A DNA stretch of 64,000 nt from Apostichopus japonicus. Its lineage: Eukaryota; Echinodermata; Holothuroidea; Aspidochirotida; Stichopodidae. This document shows, in pieces, positions 9,701-21,715 of the stretch (position 1 is the stretch's first letter; every line of letters begins with the position of its first letter). The stretch covers positions 20,200,501 to 20,264,500 of the forward strand of contig NC_092580.1 of assembly GCF_037975245.1 (NCBI RefSeq). The letters are read 5' to 3'. Under the pieces are notes generated by a model that saw only the letters and a list, made by a program, of their open reading frames with translations, was not told the DNA's origin and did no database searches. The translations under genes and the position numbers were made by a program.

Positions 9701-12700
9701 TGATTATTTTTCTTTATGCTTTTGTTATCCTGCACAGATCTGGAAAGGGTACTCTGTCAGAAAACGTATCAAGAAAGAAAGAGAAGATGAGATGATTTTT
9801 ATTCGTATGGTGAGTAACCAAGGCAGCACATCTCAGAAAACCTCATCCACAAACTTAAAAATTCTCCTGAAAATCTCCTGAAAAGAACTATAAGCTGAAA
9901 GAAATATGATGGAGAATTATGGAACAATACATTTTCTGTTCTGTTAGTGTTTATTATTGTCATGACATTCTTTCTTATAACAGTATTTATTTATTTATTT
10001 TCTTGTTTGGGATTTCATACAACAGACTGAACCTCCACTACCAAACAATTCTAAGAACACACCTCAGAACCGAGCGGATAAGACGGCATCGATGAGACGT
10101 GTGACGCAGGCAGATCACGAGAGAGAATACCAGAAGGCCCTGGTCACCATCAAAGACAAACTGAGGGATGTGGAAGGACCCGACATGAAAGAGACCATGC
10201 AAGATCAGATTAGACAATGGTTTCTAGAATGCAGGTAAAAAACAATAGGTTTCATTATGGTGTTTTGTGATTGTTGTTGAACATTTCTGACAACAGTTGA
10301 TTCAATATGTACCCCCCTCCTTCTTCATCCTCCTTATGTAGAGAATACATGCACCTTGAAGAAATATGTATGGTATAAGATCCAAGATTTCAGTAGGAAT
10401 CTGTGATTGATGGTTTTGTGTTAGGGACAATGGAAGTTTGCAGAAAAAGATAATTTTGTGTGACTGCTGTAGACGAATGACGTGTTATCTCTGCAGACAC
10501 TGCGAAGACCTACCACACTTGCACAGCAGGGTTATGTCCAAAAATTGCAGGGATGCGTAGCCTTGCTATTTAAGAATTGGTGCTGAAGTTGTTACAGTAA
10601 TTAACTGCTGGGGGGGCGGGGAGGGGGAGTCAAAAGAAGAAATACTTCATACAGAGCTTTCCTAATTTATCTTCATGAATTTGTTGAGCAGGGCAACATG
10701 GTAACTAAGGAAGGAAACTAGCAACTTTTCAGTCCCTCATGTTGTTCTTGTTTATTTTTGTTACCATAATCAGGGATGCTACTGGAAAGTTTCCAGATTT
10801 TCCTCCAGAAGATGAAGGAGGATCAGCACTGATTTTCAAAGAGAAAGACCCAGCAGAGGCAAGTATCACATAATAATTAAGAATAATATCAATATAATAA
10901 TAATATCAAGATACTAATAGTATCAATATAATAATAAATATCGTCTATAAATTAACATTTTTGCCAGGAGTTGAAAAGCCTATTATAAAAGTAACAGCAA
11001 ATGCTATTTCCATTTTTGTTTTAATTTATAACTTGTTATCTAATTTCAAGTCTCACTATATGTCACATGCTTCCTATAAGATAAAATTTTCATGGCTTGA
11101 AGACTTCCAAAAGGCCTAGAATCTAACAATTTTAACCATTTGCTAAAAAAAAATGCCAGTGAATAAAATAGCGATTGGCTAAATCAAATTCTCACTTGTA
11201 TTTTCTTGACTTAAGATGAAATCACCATTAAATTTTGCACAGGCAGGGAACATGCAAGTATCTTGTATTTTTTCCTACAGGCAGATAATAAAATCTACTG
11301 GCATTTAACCAGTAAATAGCCTGAATTTTGGACAAATTGACAAACTGCTAGTCAATTGCAAGATATATAGCAGTTTTTGTACACAGGGACAGTAGTATTT
11401 TTAAGAGACCAAGTTCAAAGCTTTCAAAGCTGCTACACAAAAGTTGAATGCCATCATTTATATGTTCTGATACATTTTAATTGTACAAATTTTATTAAAA
11501 ATTGTAGTCTTCATAGCATTGAAAGAGACTAAGTGTTTTAATTTCAGATCTAATGAAAATATCTATGGCAGCTATTTGGAATATATTAAATATTGTATAA
11601 TTTTTATATTCATAATCTATGCCTTTTTTTTGTTATCAAAGATGGAAGCAGAACTTCAAGGCAAAGGAGAGGAAAAAGGTAAAAAGAAAGGCAAGAAAAG
11701 TGGCAAAAAGAAGGATAAGAAGAAGGATAAAAAGGACAAAAAGGGTAAAAAGGGGAAAAAAGGAAAAGGAGGAGATGACGAGGTAAGTTATTAATTTCTT
11801 CAAATTAAATGAATTCCTCTCATAAGCAGATCGTGCAGATATGTATTTGAATTTATTTCTTTAAGCTTCCTGGTTGGGTAGAAAAGCTTTCGATAGAATT
11901 TCTGACAAAGAAGAGATGCTCATATACCTTTTCACAAAATTGAAAAATTGACCTTAAATTATGATTTATTCTTCAAACAGGAGGAAGAACCAGGCTTCAA
12001 AATGCAACCGTCTAATTTCATTGGAACTGTGCAAGAGTCATCAACTGAATATACTTGTGAGTCTACGAAATATTTCACATCCATTTGTACCAGTCATGTT
12101 ATTGTCAGCATCCCTACAGTAGTATTGCCATGTCATGAGGAAATATATTGCATTCAAGTTTGGGCATTGTAACCACCAAACGTTCTCGCCTTCTGGTATT
12201 TTTTGTTGAGGTGGTGAGATTCCGGCCTCCGATCATCAAAGTTCATAGTAGGAACCCATTCCTTCACTGTACCTCAGTGATGAGCATATGCCTCCAGTTG
12301 CATAAAGTTGCACAAGAAAATTCACACAAACTACATCTTCTTGTTGTTCCCTTTTTGCTTTACTCAGCCGTTTGGAAAGAGAGAAACGAAGAGAATAATT
12401 TCAACCAGAAGTCCGATTCTGAGCTGATTAAAGAACAGAAGAGAATTGAGGTTGAAACTGAGATCCGTTCGCAGGTGGATGAGCTTATGAGGCAAGAACT
12501 GAAAAATCTTAAACTGGTAAATTTTCTACAAACTATTTGTATAACATGAGTGCTTTCTTGCCATTATTTACCTACCTTATGATTTGCCAGATAACAGCAG
12601 AGCATTGAAACCTTTTAATATGATTTTTGAAAATACTGTCTAATTTTTCAAGTGTTTAAAGCATTACCCGACTTTCTTAGAATGGGAAGTAATATGTCCA

Positions 12701-15700
12701 TAATTATTGCATACAATATCATGCATAATTATTGAAGAAGAGATCATATTTGAAACATATTTTTCAAAGTTTCAAGTCTTGAAATCTTTAAAGTTTTTTT
12801 ACCTTAGTTTTGCAGCACCCCCAACATAGAGAGAGAGGGGAGAGTGGGGGGGCATAGACCACTAATAATTTTCATAGCAATGAATTTAATGGACCTCATA
12901 TAATTTTCAGGGTAATGGTTTTCATTCAGGCATGATACCAGCTATATGTGGCATTGTCTACACCCCTGAACATTGGTTTGAATTCCCCCCACACCTCCCC
13001 TTACCCCTTCAATTTAAACCCGTTTAGGGTGCACTCATTTATGTTTACCACATTAAGAACAGTGTCAGAAGCTCACCATGGACTGTTATAATAGGTAGAG
13101 AAATGATACATACAATGAAACAAGTTTTCATCTGCTTTCATCTTGAAAGCATCTGCTTTTCATCTTCTAGAGTCCCTTCTTCGATTTGCATATATATTTC
13201 TTTTCTTTGCAATCGCACAGGCTGTCGATCGAGAGAAAGGTAAAGGCAAAAAGGGCAAAAAAGGCAAGAAAAGTGGCAAAAAGAGTGGAAAGAAGAAGAA
13301 AAAGAAGAAGAGTGGTAAAAAAAGTGGCAAGAAAGGAAAGAAGGGGAAAAAAGAAAAGGACCTCACTCCAGACAGGTAAATAAAAGAAGAAAATTGACCA
13401 AATAATGTCTTACAAAATGGTTGCATTATTAGGTCAAGACTCTGCACTCTGCTGATGACATGCTCAAATTGTGAAAATGAAGGTTTTAGACAAGAGGTCT
13501 AGTTTTATAAAGTTCATTTGTCAAAGTTAAACTTTGATAGTGAGTTGCAGTTTACATATTTCTTTTTTTGTTTTTTAAATGTATTTTAAGATATTGTAGG
13601 GCCCTGAACAGATTTAAGTGATATCAACATGGCAGACATGGTGAGCAAGAAACAAGGAAATCTTCTCCAAAATGCAAATTATTTCTCCAAACAGATCTAC
13701 ACTTTCATCAAAATTTAATTTGTCACTTCCTGAAATTTTTGAATTCATATATTCATTCGTTTGATTTATTTTTCTACAAGTTTGCACAAAAATAATATGA
13801 ACAGCAATGAAGTCGCTCTGGGGGAAATACACAATAAAACCTGAGGGAATTGTCAGAGAGTGTTTGAAATGACAGAGAGCATTTGAAATGACCAAAGTAA
13901 TATCCAATTTTATATTTAATCCAAACTGGAGTACATATGACCACTGTTATTGGACTTTTGATTTTTCATGCTGGAGAGTAACGGCCATTATTTGTCATGT
14001 CCAGTGTGTCACCAAAGCTTAATCTTTGACAACAGTTAGGAACAGAGAAAGGAATTAGTAGGAAACAAAATTTAACACCAATGACTTCATGGTTCTTAAA
14101 ATCTATTGGGCCATCTGATTTGTCTGATTAATGAAAATAACTTTGTTAAGTTGTTCACTTCTATTCGTACTCTTCTCTATCCAGGACGATGGATTCTCTC
14201 TACGAAGAACTTGTGCGTGAAGGAATCCTGGTGAGGTGTCCCAAGTTTACATTATGTGACTACCTTGGAGACTACAGCTACCTAGGTACTACACTCCGCC
14301 AGGCAGACATTGAACCCATGCCTTCTCTTTCAGATGTCAGGCAGTTAGTGGCTCTGTATGGTGTCCTTCCATTAGGTAAGAAATATGTCTGAACTTTGTA
14401 CTTATTGAATTATATCAAAACTTGTTACGGTCAAACCGTATATCACTACATGTATTTTGTTGAAATCACTTTATAACACAAGATACATGTACAATGTGTC
14501 AGGGATCATTATTGAGGGGTTACTCCCCCTCTCCCACCTCCCCTCCCCCACTATTTGGGAAAATTAAATTTCAACGCTATACCTATGTGAACATTGTACC
14601 CTATTGTTAGTTAAAAAGCACAATCTAGCGTACACTTTAATTACAGTTAGTTTCTATTGTAAACAGCTAAATCACTGTCAGAAAAGTTGTCCCTCATACT
14701 TACTAGTTATTACCAATGTGTCTTGACATGTGTCTGGACAATTTTACATATGCTCATGTAAGGTAGAGAAAAGGAGGACATATGCATAGTGAAATCCAGT
14801 GGTTAACCCTAATTAATACCCTAATCCTTGACATAGTTGTGAAACATGGAATTCATTCATTCATAATTAATACAGCTATGTACTACTTTGAAATGCAGGG
14901 AGATATGTCTGTAAATTTATACAGGAGAAAGCTGATTATTTTTTTTCTCTTTTCTAAAATTCCATAATTTATGCAAATTGTGAAAACTTCATTGTTTGTT
15001 GTTGTTGTTGTGTCTGTCAGGTTCACCTGCTGTCCATGAGAAATCACCACACATCAAATCTCTTCTCCTGGCTGGCCCGAGGGGCACGGGCAAGAGAAGC
15101 CTGGTCCATGCCATCTGTTCCGAGACGGGAGCCAATCTCTTTGATCTGACTGCTGGCAATATTGCTGGCAAGTATCCCGGCAAGAGTGGCCTCCAGATGC
15201 TGCTTCATCTGGTCATGAAAGTCGGACGTAATTTGCAGCCGTCTGTCTTCTACATGGGCGATTGCGAAAAGACTTGGATGAAGAAAGTACCAAAGACGGA
15301 CAAAGTGAGTCCTAAAGGGTTTTCTGAAAGTACAGATGAATTTTAAATTTTGTCGTTATTTCTGTTAAATTTATAGCATGCTAAAAAAAATTTCTGAAGA
15401 AGTTTTCTGGAGGTTGGGACCCTTAACATTTGTCTCCAGAAATTGAGCAGTTTGAATTTGACTGGAATAACTATCGAATGCCCAAGATGGGTTAAAGTAG
15501 GTCCATTAGTTTAAGTTTCCTGGCATAATTTAGACTGTACACTGATCATTACAATGTTATAGATGACAAGTTAATTTGGTAAACCTGTAAATTTTAAAGA
15601 AACTAATTATTTGGAGTCATAATGAACTTTATTTCCTTAATTAACATTATTTTTTTTCCCTTTCTTTTTTGCCTTTAAAGTCTGACCCAAAAAGGTTAAA

Positions 15701-16828
15701 AAAGGATCTTCCTAAAGTCTTGAAACTGTTCAAGCCCGAGGACAGAATTCTGCTAGTTGGTACATCCAGATGTCCGTTTGAAAGCGAGATGAAGGGTTTG
15801 GCTGGTGTCTTCCAGAAGATGATCCTGATACCCAGACCAGATTATGCGTCACGAAACTGTAAGTCAATCTCCAATACATTAACTGTGTTCCATTGCTCGG
15901 AGGGGTACATCCACGGTGGGCCACCTCTTCTGAAATATTGTTTTGATGATAAAAATCCCTTTCAAAACTAATTGTGGGAAATCGAGTTCCTAGGTGGGAA
16001 TATTATATGTTATGCTTTGCATGTGAACTTTCAAGCATTTTGTCATTGAGGAACGACCTTCCTTTTTGTCTCTAATGGACTAATTTACCATTTTTCTCAA
16101 CTTCTCATTGTCATTCTTCTGAATAGTGCTCTGGCGAAGTCTCATACCAAAGAGCAAGGGTATCCTTAGCGAACATCTGGACATCAGCTCACTAGCTAAA
16201 GTCACCGACGGCTACACCCAGAAACACATCGTGACCGCCTGCCAACAGGTGCTGACAGATAGGAGAGTCACTCAGCTGGCCAAGAGACCACTCGTTGCCT
16301 CTGAATTCATCCCACCGCTCGCTCGTATTGATCCCATTTACAAGGAGGAAGAAGAAGCATTCAAAGTAAGAATTCTTTGTGACGTACAAATCAGCAACCT
16401 CCGTCTTTAAACCCTTTGCAGTTCTCACTTAAAAATTGTTTTTAATATTATTATTCTTCTTTTAGCATTTTTTTTAGTATTTAGTAGAAAGATATGCTAG
16501 AAAGAGCTTTTTAACTTCCAATTTGGGAACATTATCATGTAGGTACCCTCTGCCAAGGGAATGGAAAACCCCCTTAAACCTGGTACACACTTCCTCCTGG
16601 GCCTCTACATCTTTTTCCGCTGTCAGGAAAATATGTTAACCATAGGCTCGCTAAAAAAATTTATGACAGTTTTCTTCATTTGTTTTTCCATCACAGACCT
16701 GGTATGCCAAGACACCTCTCGGTAAGAAGAGGGCCAAAGCTGCTGAGGGGGGTGACGAAGATGACGGCAAGGGGAAGAAAGGAAAGAAAGGAGGGAAGAA
16801 AGGCAAAAAGGGAAAGAAGAAGAAGTAG
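6784..16828 (+). CDS. IQCA1: IQ and AAA domain-containing protein 1 / dynein regulatory complex subunit 11
   Basis: Subunit of the nexin-dynein regulatory complex on ciliary and flagellar doublet microtubules (known for IQCA1/DRC11). Fifteen coding exons: 6784-6794, 7781-8108, 9000-9305, 9738-9809, 10026-10234, 10774-10858, 11642-11782, 11981-12056, 12368-12516, 13221-13375, 14185-14375, 15021-15304, 15681-15858, 16127-16365, 16697-16828. All phases agree and total 2556 nt (851 aa), near the family length of about 820. Exon 1 encodes only MSH plus two bases; it was chosen because ACCATGTCC has good start context and AG|GTAACA supplies the required phase-2 donor. Domains: N-terminal helical region (exons 2-3); IQ motif [17 protein letters not shown] at 209-225, split by intron 3; Lys-rich stretches at about 338-384, 460-511 and 809-851; AAA+ module with Walker [10 protein letters not shown] (593-601), Walker-B-like VFYMGDCE (650-657) and sensor-1-like ILLVGTSR (692-699). 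Intron 6 is GC-AG. Exon 1 is the least certain part. Confidence 0.92.
9271..9671 (+). repeat. 204-bp tandem duplication spanning an IQCA1 splice donor
   Basis: Unit 9271-9474 is repeated at 9475 to about 9671 with few differences. Copy 1 holds the last 35 nt of IQCA1 exon 3 and its donor GTACCG; copy 2 repeats that exon end and donor inside intron 3 (CAGAATTCAAAAGGTACCG in both, after one C/T change). The second exon copy has no acceptor in front of it within the unit, so it is probably a silent fossil or a decoy donor. Confidence 0.85.
10610..10627 (+). other. G-rich run with G-quadruplex potential
   Basis: G7-C-G4-A-G5 in IQCA1 intron 5, on the sense strand. It offers four runs of at least three G with 1-nt loops if G7 is split. 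It stands out in AT-rich surroundings; any role is unknown. Confidence 0.45.
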
Positions 16829-16873
16829 ATTGTTACTTGAGAAATAATGAAAGATATTGAAATATAATGTACT

Positions 16874-16879
16874 AATAAA
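16874..16879 (+). terminator. poly(A) signal of IQCA1
   Basis: AATAAA lies 46 bp after the IQCA1 stop codon, so the 3' UTR would be short. It is followed by a T-rich stretch. No other strong candidate is nearer. Confidence 0.6.
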
Positions 16880-19188
16880 ACTGTGACTTTGTAGCTTTTC
16901 ACTATTTCTGTCTTTCTCTTCTTATGAAAGGAAGGACATAAAGGATTTAGACCTACAATTTGATATTTGCTAAACGTTTTCAAAAGGTACTCTCCTGCAG
17001 AATTTGACCCTCCAAAGTATTACCAGGCATCAAGGATTGTAAAATTAATCAAGAACAAGGGTTTCAGAATGAAAAGTATGTCTGCTTTCTTTAGTACGAC
17101 CCCAAGTGAAAATTATTTGACTTTCTAGCATTTTTTGCCTTTTTGTTTTATTGATGACCTTTAAAACATGTGGCCTTACTCTAGAATGAGAACATTATCT
17201 TGAAGAACCCTTCCACTTGAAATTAAGGCTCATTCAATTACAGCCAAGTTCAAATTTAATTTGAAAATTCACTTGTTAAATTAGCAATTTATACTGAACT
17301 GAACCTACTTCAAGAGCGAATCCTATCATTAGTTTAACATCTTTTGTTTTAATGTCATTAGAGATTAAAGTCTATTGTGATAGCCCATTAGATGAAAAGC
17401 ATAGTTTGGTTTAATGATAGGAAAATGATAATAAGGTAATTTTCAAATTTAAAGAATATGAAGAACAATTTCCAAGATAGTATGAAAGACAAAAGTCACA
17501 GCTAAATTTTTCAACCTTCGTCATTGAGACATACAAATGTTTTCCTTTCGACAGTTTTACTTTTGGAGCCTGGCCCTTGTCTTTATCAGCTGTGAGTTAA
17601 CAAAGTCAAACTTGGTATCTCATAGACTATTGAACAGCTTGTCAGGAGAGTTTACATTTCAAATCTATTTTAGATTTAGAAAAAGAACCATATAAATTAC
17701 TGCTTATCAATTAAAAAAAACAAAAACAAAACTGAAGTACCGACTGTAGCATACCATCCAAAACGATTTAAATATCAGGAAACACTAGACATTTGTGGTT
17801 TCAAATATAAAAAACAATATACTTTGACAAGAAGGACAAGCCGTGTTGTTAATCACCCTTGAGTGCCTTGTTGTTTCAAAGAATTTTTTTCCACAGAGTT
17901 ATGAGAATTCATGACACAATGGACTAAAATGAAAAATATCAACTTATCTCAGGAAACCAGTTTTAGTGTTCAACCAGTGCCTTCATTTATCCGTCCTACA
18001 AAATTACCAAATATAGAATGATCTTTTTTTAAACCTTTAAAAAGGAAAATTTACCAAGTTGATAAATTCACTGAATACTTGTAAGTAAACAATTGCTCTG
18101 TTGCATGTTCATATCACTTCCATACTGCCGTGTATAGCAAATCCATTTAAAGATTCATTTCAAACTTTTGAAAGAGATATTTACAAAGCACTGGACTGTC
18201 CATACATTTGCACACTCCCATGTTCAATGTATGCCTGGATTAGAATGTAAATTCACAGAGCTTGATTTTCTTCCTCTTGGCCACTGGGGCCCCATGGCTG
18301 AAGGCCCTCATAAGATAAATTTGGCCCTGAATTTGTGCCATTTTAGATCCATTCTTGATGCCTTTTTTGCTTGTTTAGATATCTTCAACTGTAAATTACA
18401 TACAATTGTACAAAGATTGAGAGAAATAAAAAAAAGTTACAAATAAATGAAAAGTGTATTGTTCTTTTCCTTCTAATTTGTCTCAGTTCCTGACTTTTTT
18501 TATTCCAGTCAGTAGAAGCATATTAAACTAAATCATACTCTTTGAAAAGAATTGTCTTTTAACTGAACCGCTCTGAGCTGATAGAGTACTGTCATCTTCA
18601 TAGAAAAGTTCTGTGATCACTTAGAATGCTTTGATCTATCTATTTAAGTTAGCATTTGCCTAATTAATTTTAAACTCTCAGATACTAATATGTTGGTGGA
18701 AAGATCAAACAGAGAGATTAAACAGATTAAAAAGATTAAACAGTCAACCTCCATAACAACTGAATGTGGTTTAAAATACATAGTTTTTTTGTCATAATGT
18801 AGATCTATCTAGACAGAGATTTTCAGTTGGTGTCCATGAAATGTTTCTGAAGGGTGACAATCAAAGTTGACACTCAACCATTTTTAAGACAATGGCAGTG
18901 TATCTTGACAATTCCAAAGCTTACTGTTTCCTCACATGTTTAGTAAAACCATTTAGGGTGCACCTTAATGATTATTCATCCTCACTAATACAGTAATTAA
19001 ACGTTAATGCTATCAATATCCAATAAGTTCTATGCATATCCCATACCAAAATGACCTCCAACTGTAACCTACAATTTATAGTTTACACTCAAAGGTAACT
19101 ATTCTAAGGTTAAAAAGCTCAGAGGATGCTGAGTGATCAAATATACCTCAAGGGTGAACTTTTGTTCACTCAATATGTTAGCATAACA
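16880..19188. other. intergenic, no gene recognised
   Basis: AT-rich sequence downstream of IQCA1. The longest open frame (18168-18446, 92 codons) resembles no family I know and has no codon pattern or splice context arguing for use. No RNA gene, LTR or terminal inverted repeat was seen. Confidence 0.5.
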
Positions 19189-19263
19189 GATACATACATA
19201 CATACACACATACACGCATACACGCACACACACACGCATACTCTCCGCTTGCATGCACGCATA
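19189..19263. repeat. CA/TACA microsatellite
   Basis: Runs of ATACATAC followed by ACACATACACGCATACACGC and similar units. It lies just left of the LINE insertion and may mark a rearranged boundary of the older, interrupted LINE copy. Confidence 0.85.
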
Positions 19264-19269
19264 GGTTAC

Positions 19270-19293
19270 GATTATCATCAAAATTAAAAATTG
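19270..19293 (-). mobile_element. possible remnant of older LINE beyond the insertion
   Basis: Read on the minus strand from the left target-site copy, the frame continues NGLTV-NF and then becomes T/A-rich with stops. L1/Tx1 ORF2 proteins have GLTVEFY at this point, so a few codons of the older LINE may survive here before the microsatellite. The match is too short to be firm. Confidence 0.3.
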
Positions 19294-19308
19294 ACAGTTA
19301 GACCGTTG
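19294..19308. repeat. left target-site duplication of LINE
   Basis: ACAGTTAGACCGTTG, repeated exactly at 21312-21326. The pair brackets the plus-strand LINE, as expected of target-primed reverse transcription. The minus strand of both copies reads as codons of the older LINE (NGLTV). Confidence 0.75.
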
Positions 19309-21311
19309 GTGAGAACATTAGACTAGTTTTAGACCTCATTGATCTTTGTAATTCCAACAATATTTCAGATACTCTTCTTTTTCTAGATTTTGAAAAGGCT
19401 TTTGATTGTTAATTTGGACTGGGAGTTTCTTTATCAAAGTTTAAAATTATTCAATTTTGGTCCACATTTTATTAGGTGGGTTAGAACTTATTATGGGAAC
19501 GTTACATCTTGTGTTATTAACAATGGTCATCTCTCTCAGTATTTTAGTATTTCTCGAGGTGTAAGACAGGGTTGTCCACTCAGTCCTTACCTCTTTATTT
19601 TATGTTCAGAATTGTTCACATTCATGGTTAAAATAGGCTGTTGTATGAAGGGTATATCTATTAATAACTCTGAAATTAGAATGTCTCAATATGCCGATGA
19701 TACTGTTTTATTTTTAGATGGTTCACGCGCTTCTCTTGTAGAGGTTGTAAACATTCTTAATAATTTTACTGCCGCTTCGGGTTTAAAAGTTAATTTTAGC
19801 AAATCATTTATTCCATTGGGTGCTATGGTTTCAAGGGTTCCCTGGTATTTTCATGAGTATTGTTTTAATGTTAATCTTGGTCCCGTGAAATATCTTGGTG
19901 TCACATGTACCACAAAGAATGAAGATTTCTTTTAGCTGAATTATCTTCCCAAATTATCCAGGCTCAAACAGTTACTTGGGATGTGGACTAAACATGCACC
20001 ATCTGGTAAACTAACTGTAATGAAGAGTTTTGCAACTTGTTTTTCTTTTTAGTGTTCTACCAAATCCTCCTCTTAGTTTCATTAAAGAGGTTCATATAAT
20101 TTTGTATAATTTTATTTGGAACAATAAACCTTATAAGATTAAACGAAGCACCCTTATTAATAAGAAAGTTAACGGCGGCTTTGATATGACAGATATTGAA
20201 TCTTTCACTAAAAGTCTAAACTGGACCTGGGTAAAACGGTATTTAGCCCCTCAGAGAGGAAACTGGAAAATATTTTTTGATTTGTACCTAAAACAGTTCG
20301 GTGGTGCTTTTCTTTTAAAATGTAATTTCAATGAGAAGGCAGTTTCTTGTATTTCTAATAATTTTTGCAGAGTAGTGTGTGAGGCTTGTGCTGAGTTTAA
20401 TTTTTATCATCCAGACAGTAATTACGGTAATGAAATCATATATTGGTTAACGATAAAGTGATTTTCCACTATGATCTTTTAAAACACAGAATTATTCATT
20501 TAAAACATTTCATTAAAAATGATGGCTCGGTAATTCCATATAACACGTTTCAAGCGAAGATATATATTAGCAATTTTCCTTGTACTTCATACTTTGTGAT
20601 TATTCACGTCATTCCTAGTCATTGGAGGGGGTACCATGATTCTGATTTGCTCCCAATGAGTGAAAATAACTTTAATATGTGCATGCGCACACATCAATTA
20701 ACCAAAAATGTTTATAATAAGCTAATTACCGGTCTAATTTCCAGTGAAAATAGATTGGAATAAGATTTTTAGGCTTCCTTATACGGCTGTGAATGACCCA
20801 AAGTATCATATTTACAATTGCGTTTTCTACATCGTATTTTAGGCATAAATAGCTTGCTTTATAAAATGAAAATGGTCAATTCTCCACTTTGTTCATTTTG
20901 CAAAGATGCCGATGAAACACTAATGCATTTGCTTTATAATTGTAGTCACGTTGAGCGATTCTGGGAGGCAGTGAATTCAAATTGCATTAAAATTAATTAT
21001 ACTTTTAATCTGACCAATATTTGTTTTGGTGATTTTGGTGATATGGGTAATCCTGTGAACTTTTTAATTTTGCATGCTAAAAAGTATATATATTTATAGC
21101 CTACTTGTAGGTTGAATAACAAAATCCCAGATGTGCACGAATTTTACTTTTACTTTCGACTTGACCTTCACTATTTCATTTCTAAGCAAAACAACAATTT
21201 GTGTAACCTTAACGACTTCTTCTTTATGTAAGCTTCTTAGGTAAGTCTTTTTGCTGATTCTTATGTATTATGTGTTACGGTATTTTAAATAAATACAGTG
21301 GAAGAAAAACA
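19309..21311 (+). mobile_element. 5'-truncated L1/Tx1-like LINE insertion
   Basis: About 2.0 kb non-LTR retrotransposon copy that starts inside the reverse transcriptase domain and runs to its 3' end. AATAAA lies at 21288-21293 and the element ends in GTGGAAGAAAAACA, an A-rich but not pure poly(A) tail. It is bounded by a perfect 15-bp direct repeat. Endonuclease and ORF1 are absent because of 5' truncation. The copy is dead but not very old, since long frames survive. Clade placement rests on motif style only. Confidence 0.85.
19311..21099 (+). pseudogene. LINE ORF2 fragment: reverse transcriptase and zinc knuckle
   Basis: The frame opens as ENIRLVLDLIDLCNS and reaches LFLDFEKAFD, then shifts at about 19410. 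The main RT block (to 19935) carries SRGVRQGCPLSPYLF and the catalytic YADD box at 19690-19701, followed by SGLKVNFSKS. Further frames at 20030-20461, 20443-20763 and 20818-21099 cover the thumb and connection regions and a C-terminal zf-RVT-type knuckle: CSFC from 20890, then HLLYNC. At least four frameshifts or stops separate these pieces. Another shift near 20806 joins VNDPKYH to LQLRFLHRILG. In life it would copy LINE RNA at nicked DNA; this copy cannot encode a working enzyme. Confidence 0.85.
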
Positions 21312-21326
21312 ACAGTTAGACCGTTG
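21312..21326. repeat. right target-site duplication of LINE
   Basis: Exact second copy of ACAGTTAGACCGTTG, directly after the A-rich LINE tail. On the minus strand it continues upstream without a gap into the older LINE frame at 21327-21700, which marks it as the original target sequence. Confidence 0.75.
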
Positions 21327-21715
21327 CTCCCAGGGGCCTTTCATTCTTCATTGCAGAAAGAGCAATAAAACATTCATCTAAATATAAAGGTTCATCGCAA
21401 GAACTTGAATCATCTTGGTTCAACTGGGGGTGATCTACTTCATTGAAGAAGCTAGAGGGAGCAATGGTTAGAAGTATATAATGTCTGATAAAAATCTTTA
21501 ATACTGATTAGAATATCAGTACTCTCTGAATACATTTGGCCGTTTTCTCCAATGAGCTTACGAATTGTATTATTACCCCTATTACTTTTTTCTAGATTAA
21601 GAAAATACCTTGTATTTTCCCCCCTTCCTCTACCCATCTTGCACGAGATCTTATAATAGTTCTTTTCAACTAATAATCGTAGAAGATTAAAAGCTCGGTT
21701 TGAGTGGTTTTAGCT
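21327..21715 (-). mobile_element. older inverted LINE fragment (target of the insertion)
   Basis: Minus-strand pieces of LINE ORF2 from the linker between endonuclease and reverse transcriptase: IIRSRARWVEEG, then after a frameshift ENTRYFLNLEKSN, ILISIKDFYQTLYTS, and DECFIALSAMKNERPLG running into the target site as SNGLTV. This is upstream of the part present in the inserted copy, so the two are different segments of related elements. It contains several frameshifts and stops (one at 21452). Its 5' side is cut off by the satellite at about 21716. Confidence 0.8.

Noticed and set aside
13160-13447. Minus-strand frame rich in Phe/Leu/Pro
   Set aside because: It is antisense to the Lys-rich IQCA1 exon 10. 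Long AAG/AAA runs give stop-free Phe/Leu/Ser frames on the other strand.
18168-18446. 92-codon plus-strand open frame downstream of IQCA1
   Set aside because: No recognisable family, motif or splice signals. Length is compatible with chance in this sequence.
21452-21637. 61-codon minus-strand frame as an independent gene
   Set aside because: Its sequence (ENTRYFLNLEK, DFYQTLYTS) is LINE ORF2 linker, frameshifted on both sides; it is a transposon relic.
19309-21715. Twin-priming (5' inversion) as the cause of the inverted LINE fragment
   Set aside because: Twin priming puts the inverted part on the 5' side inside the target duplications. Here the inverted fragment lies on the 3' side and outside the right duplication, so nested insertion fits better.
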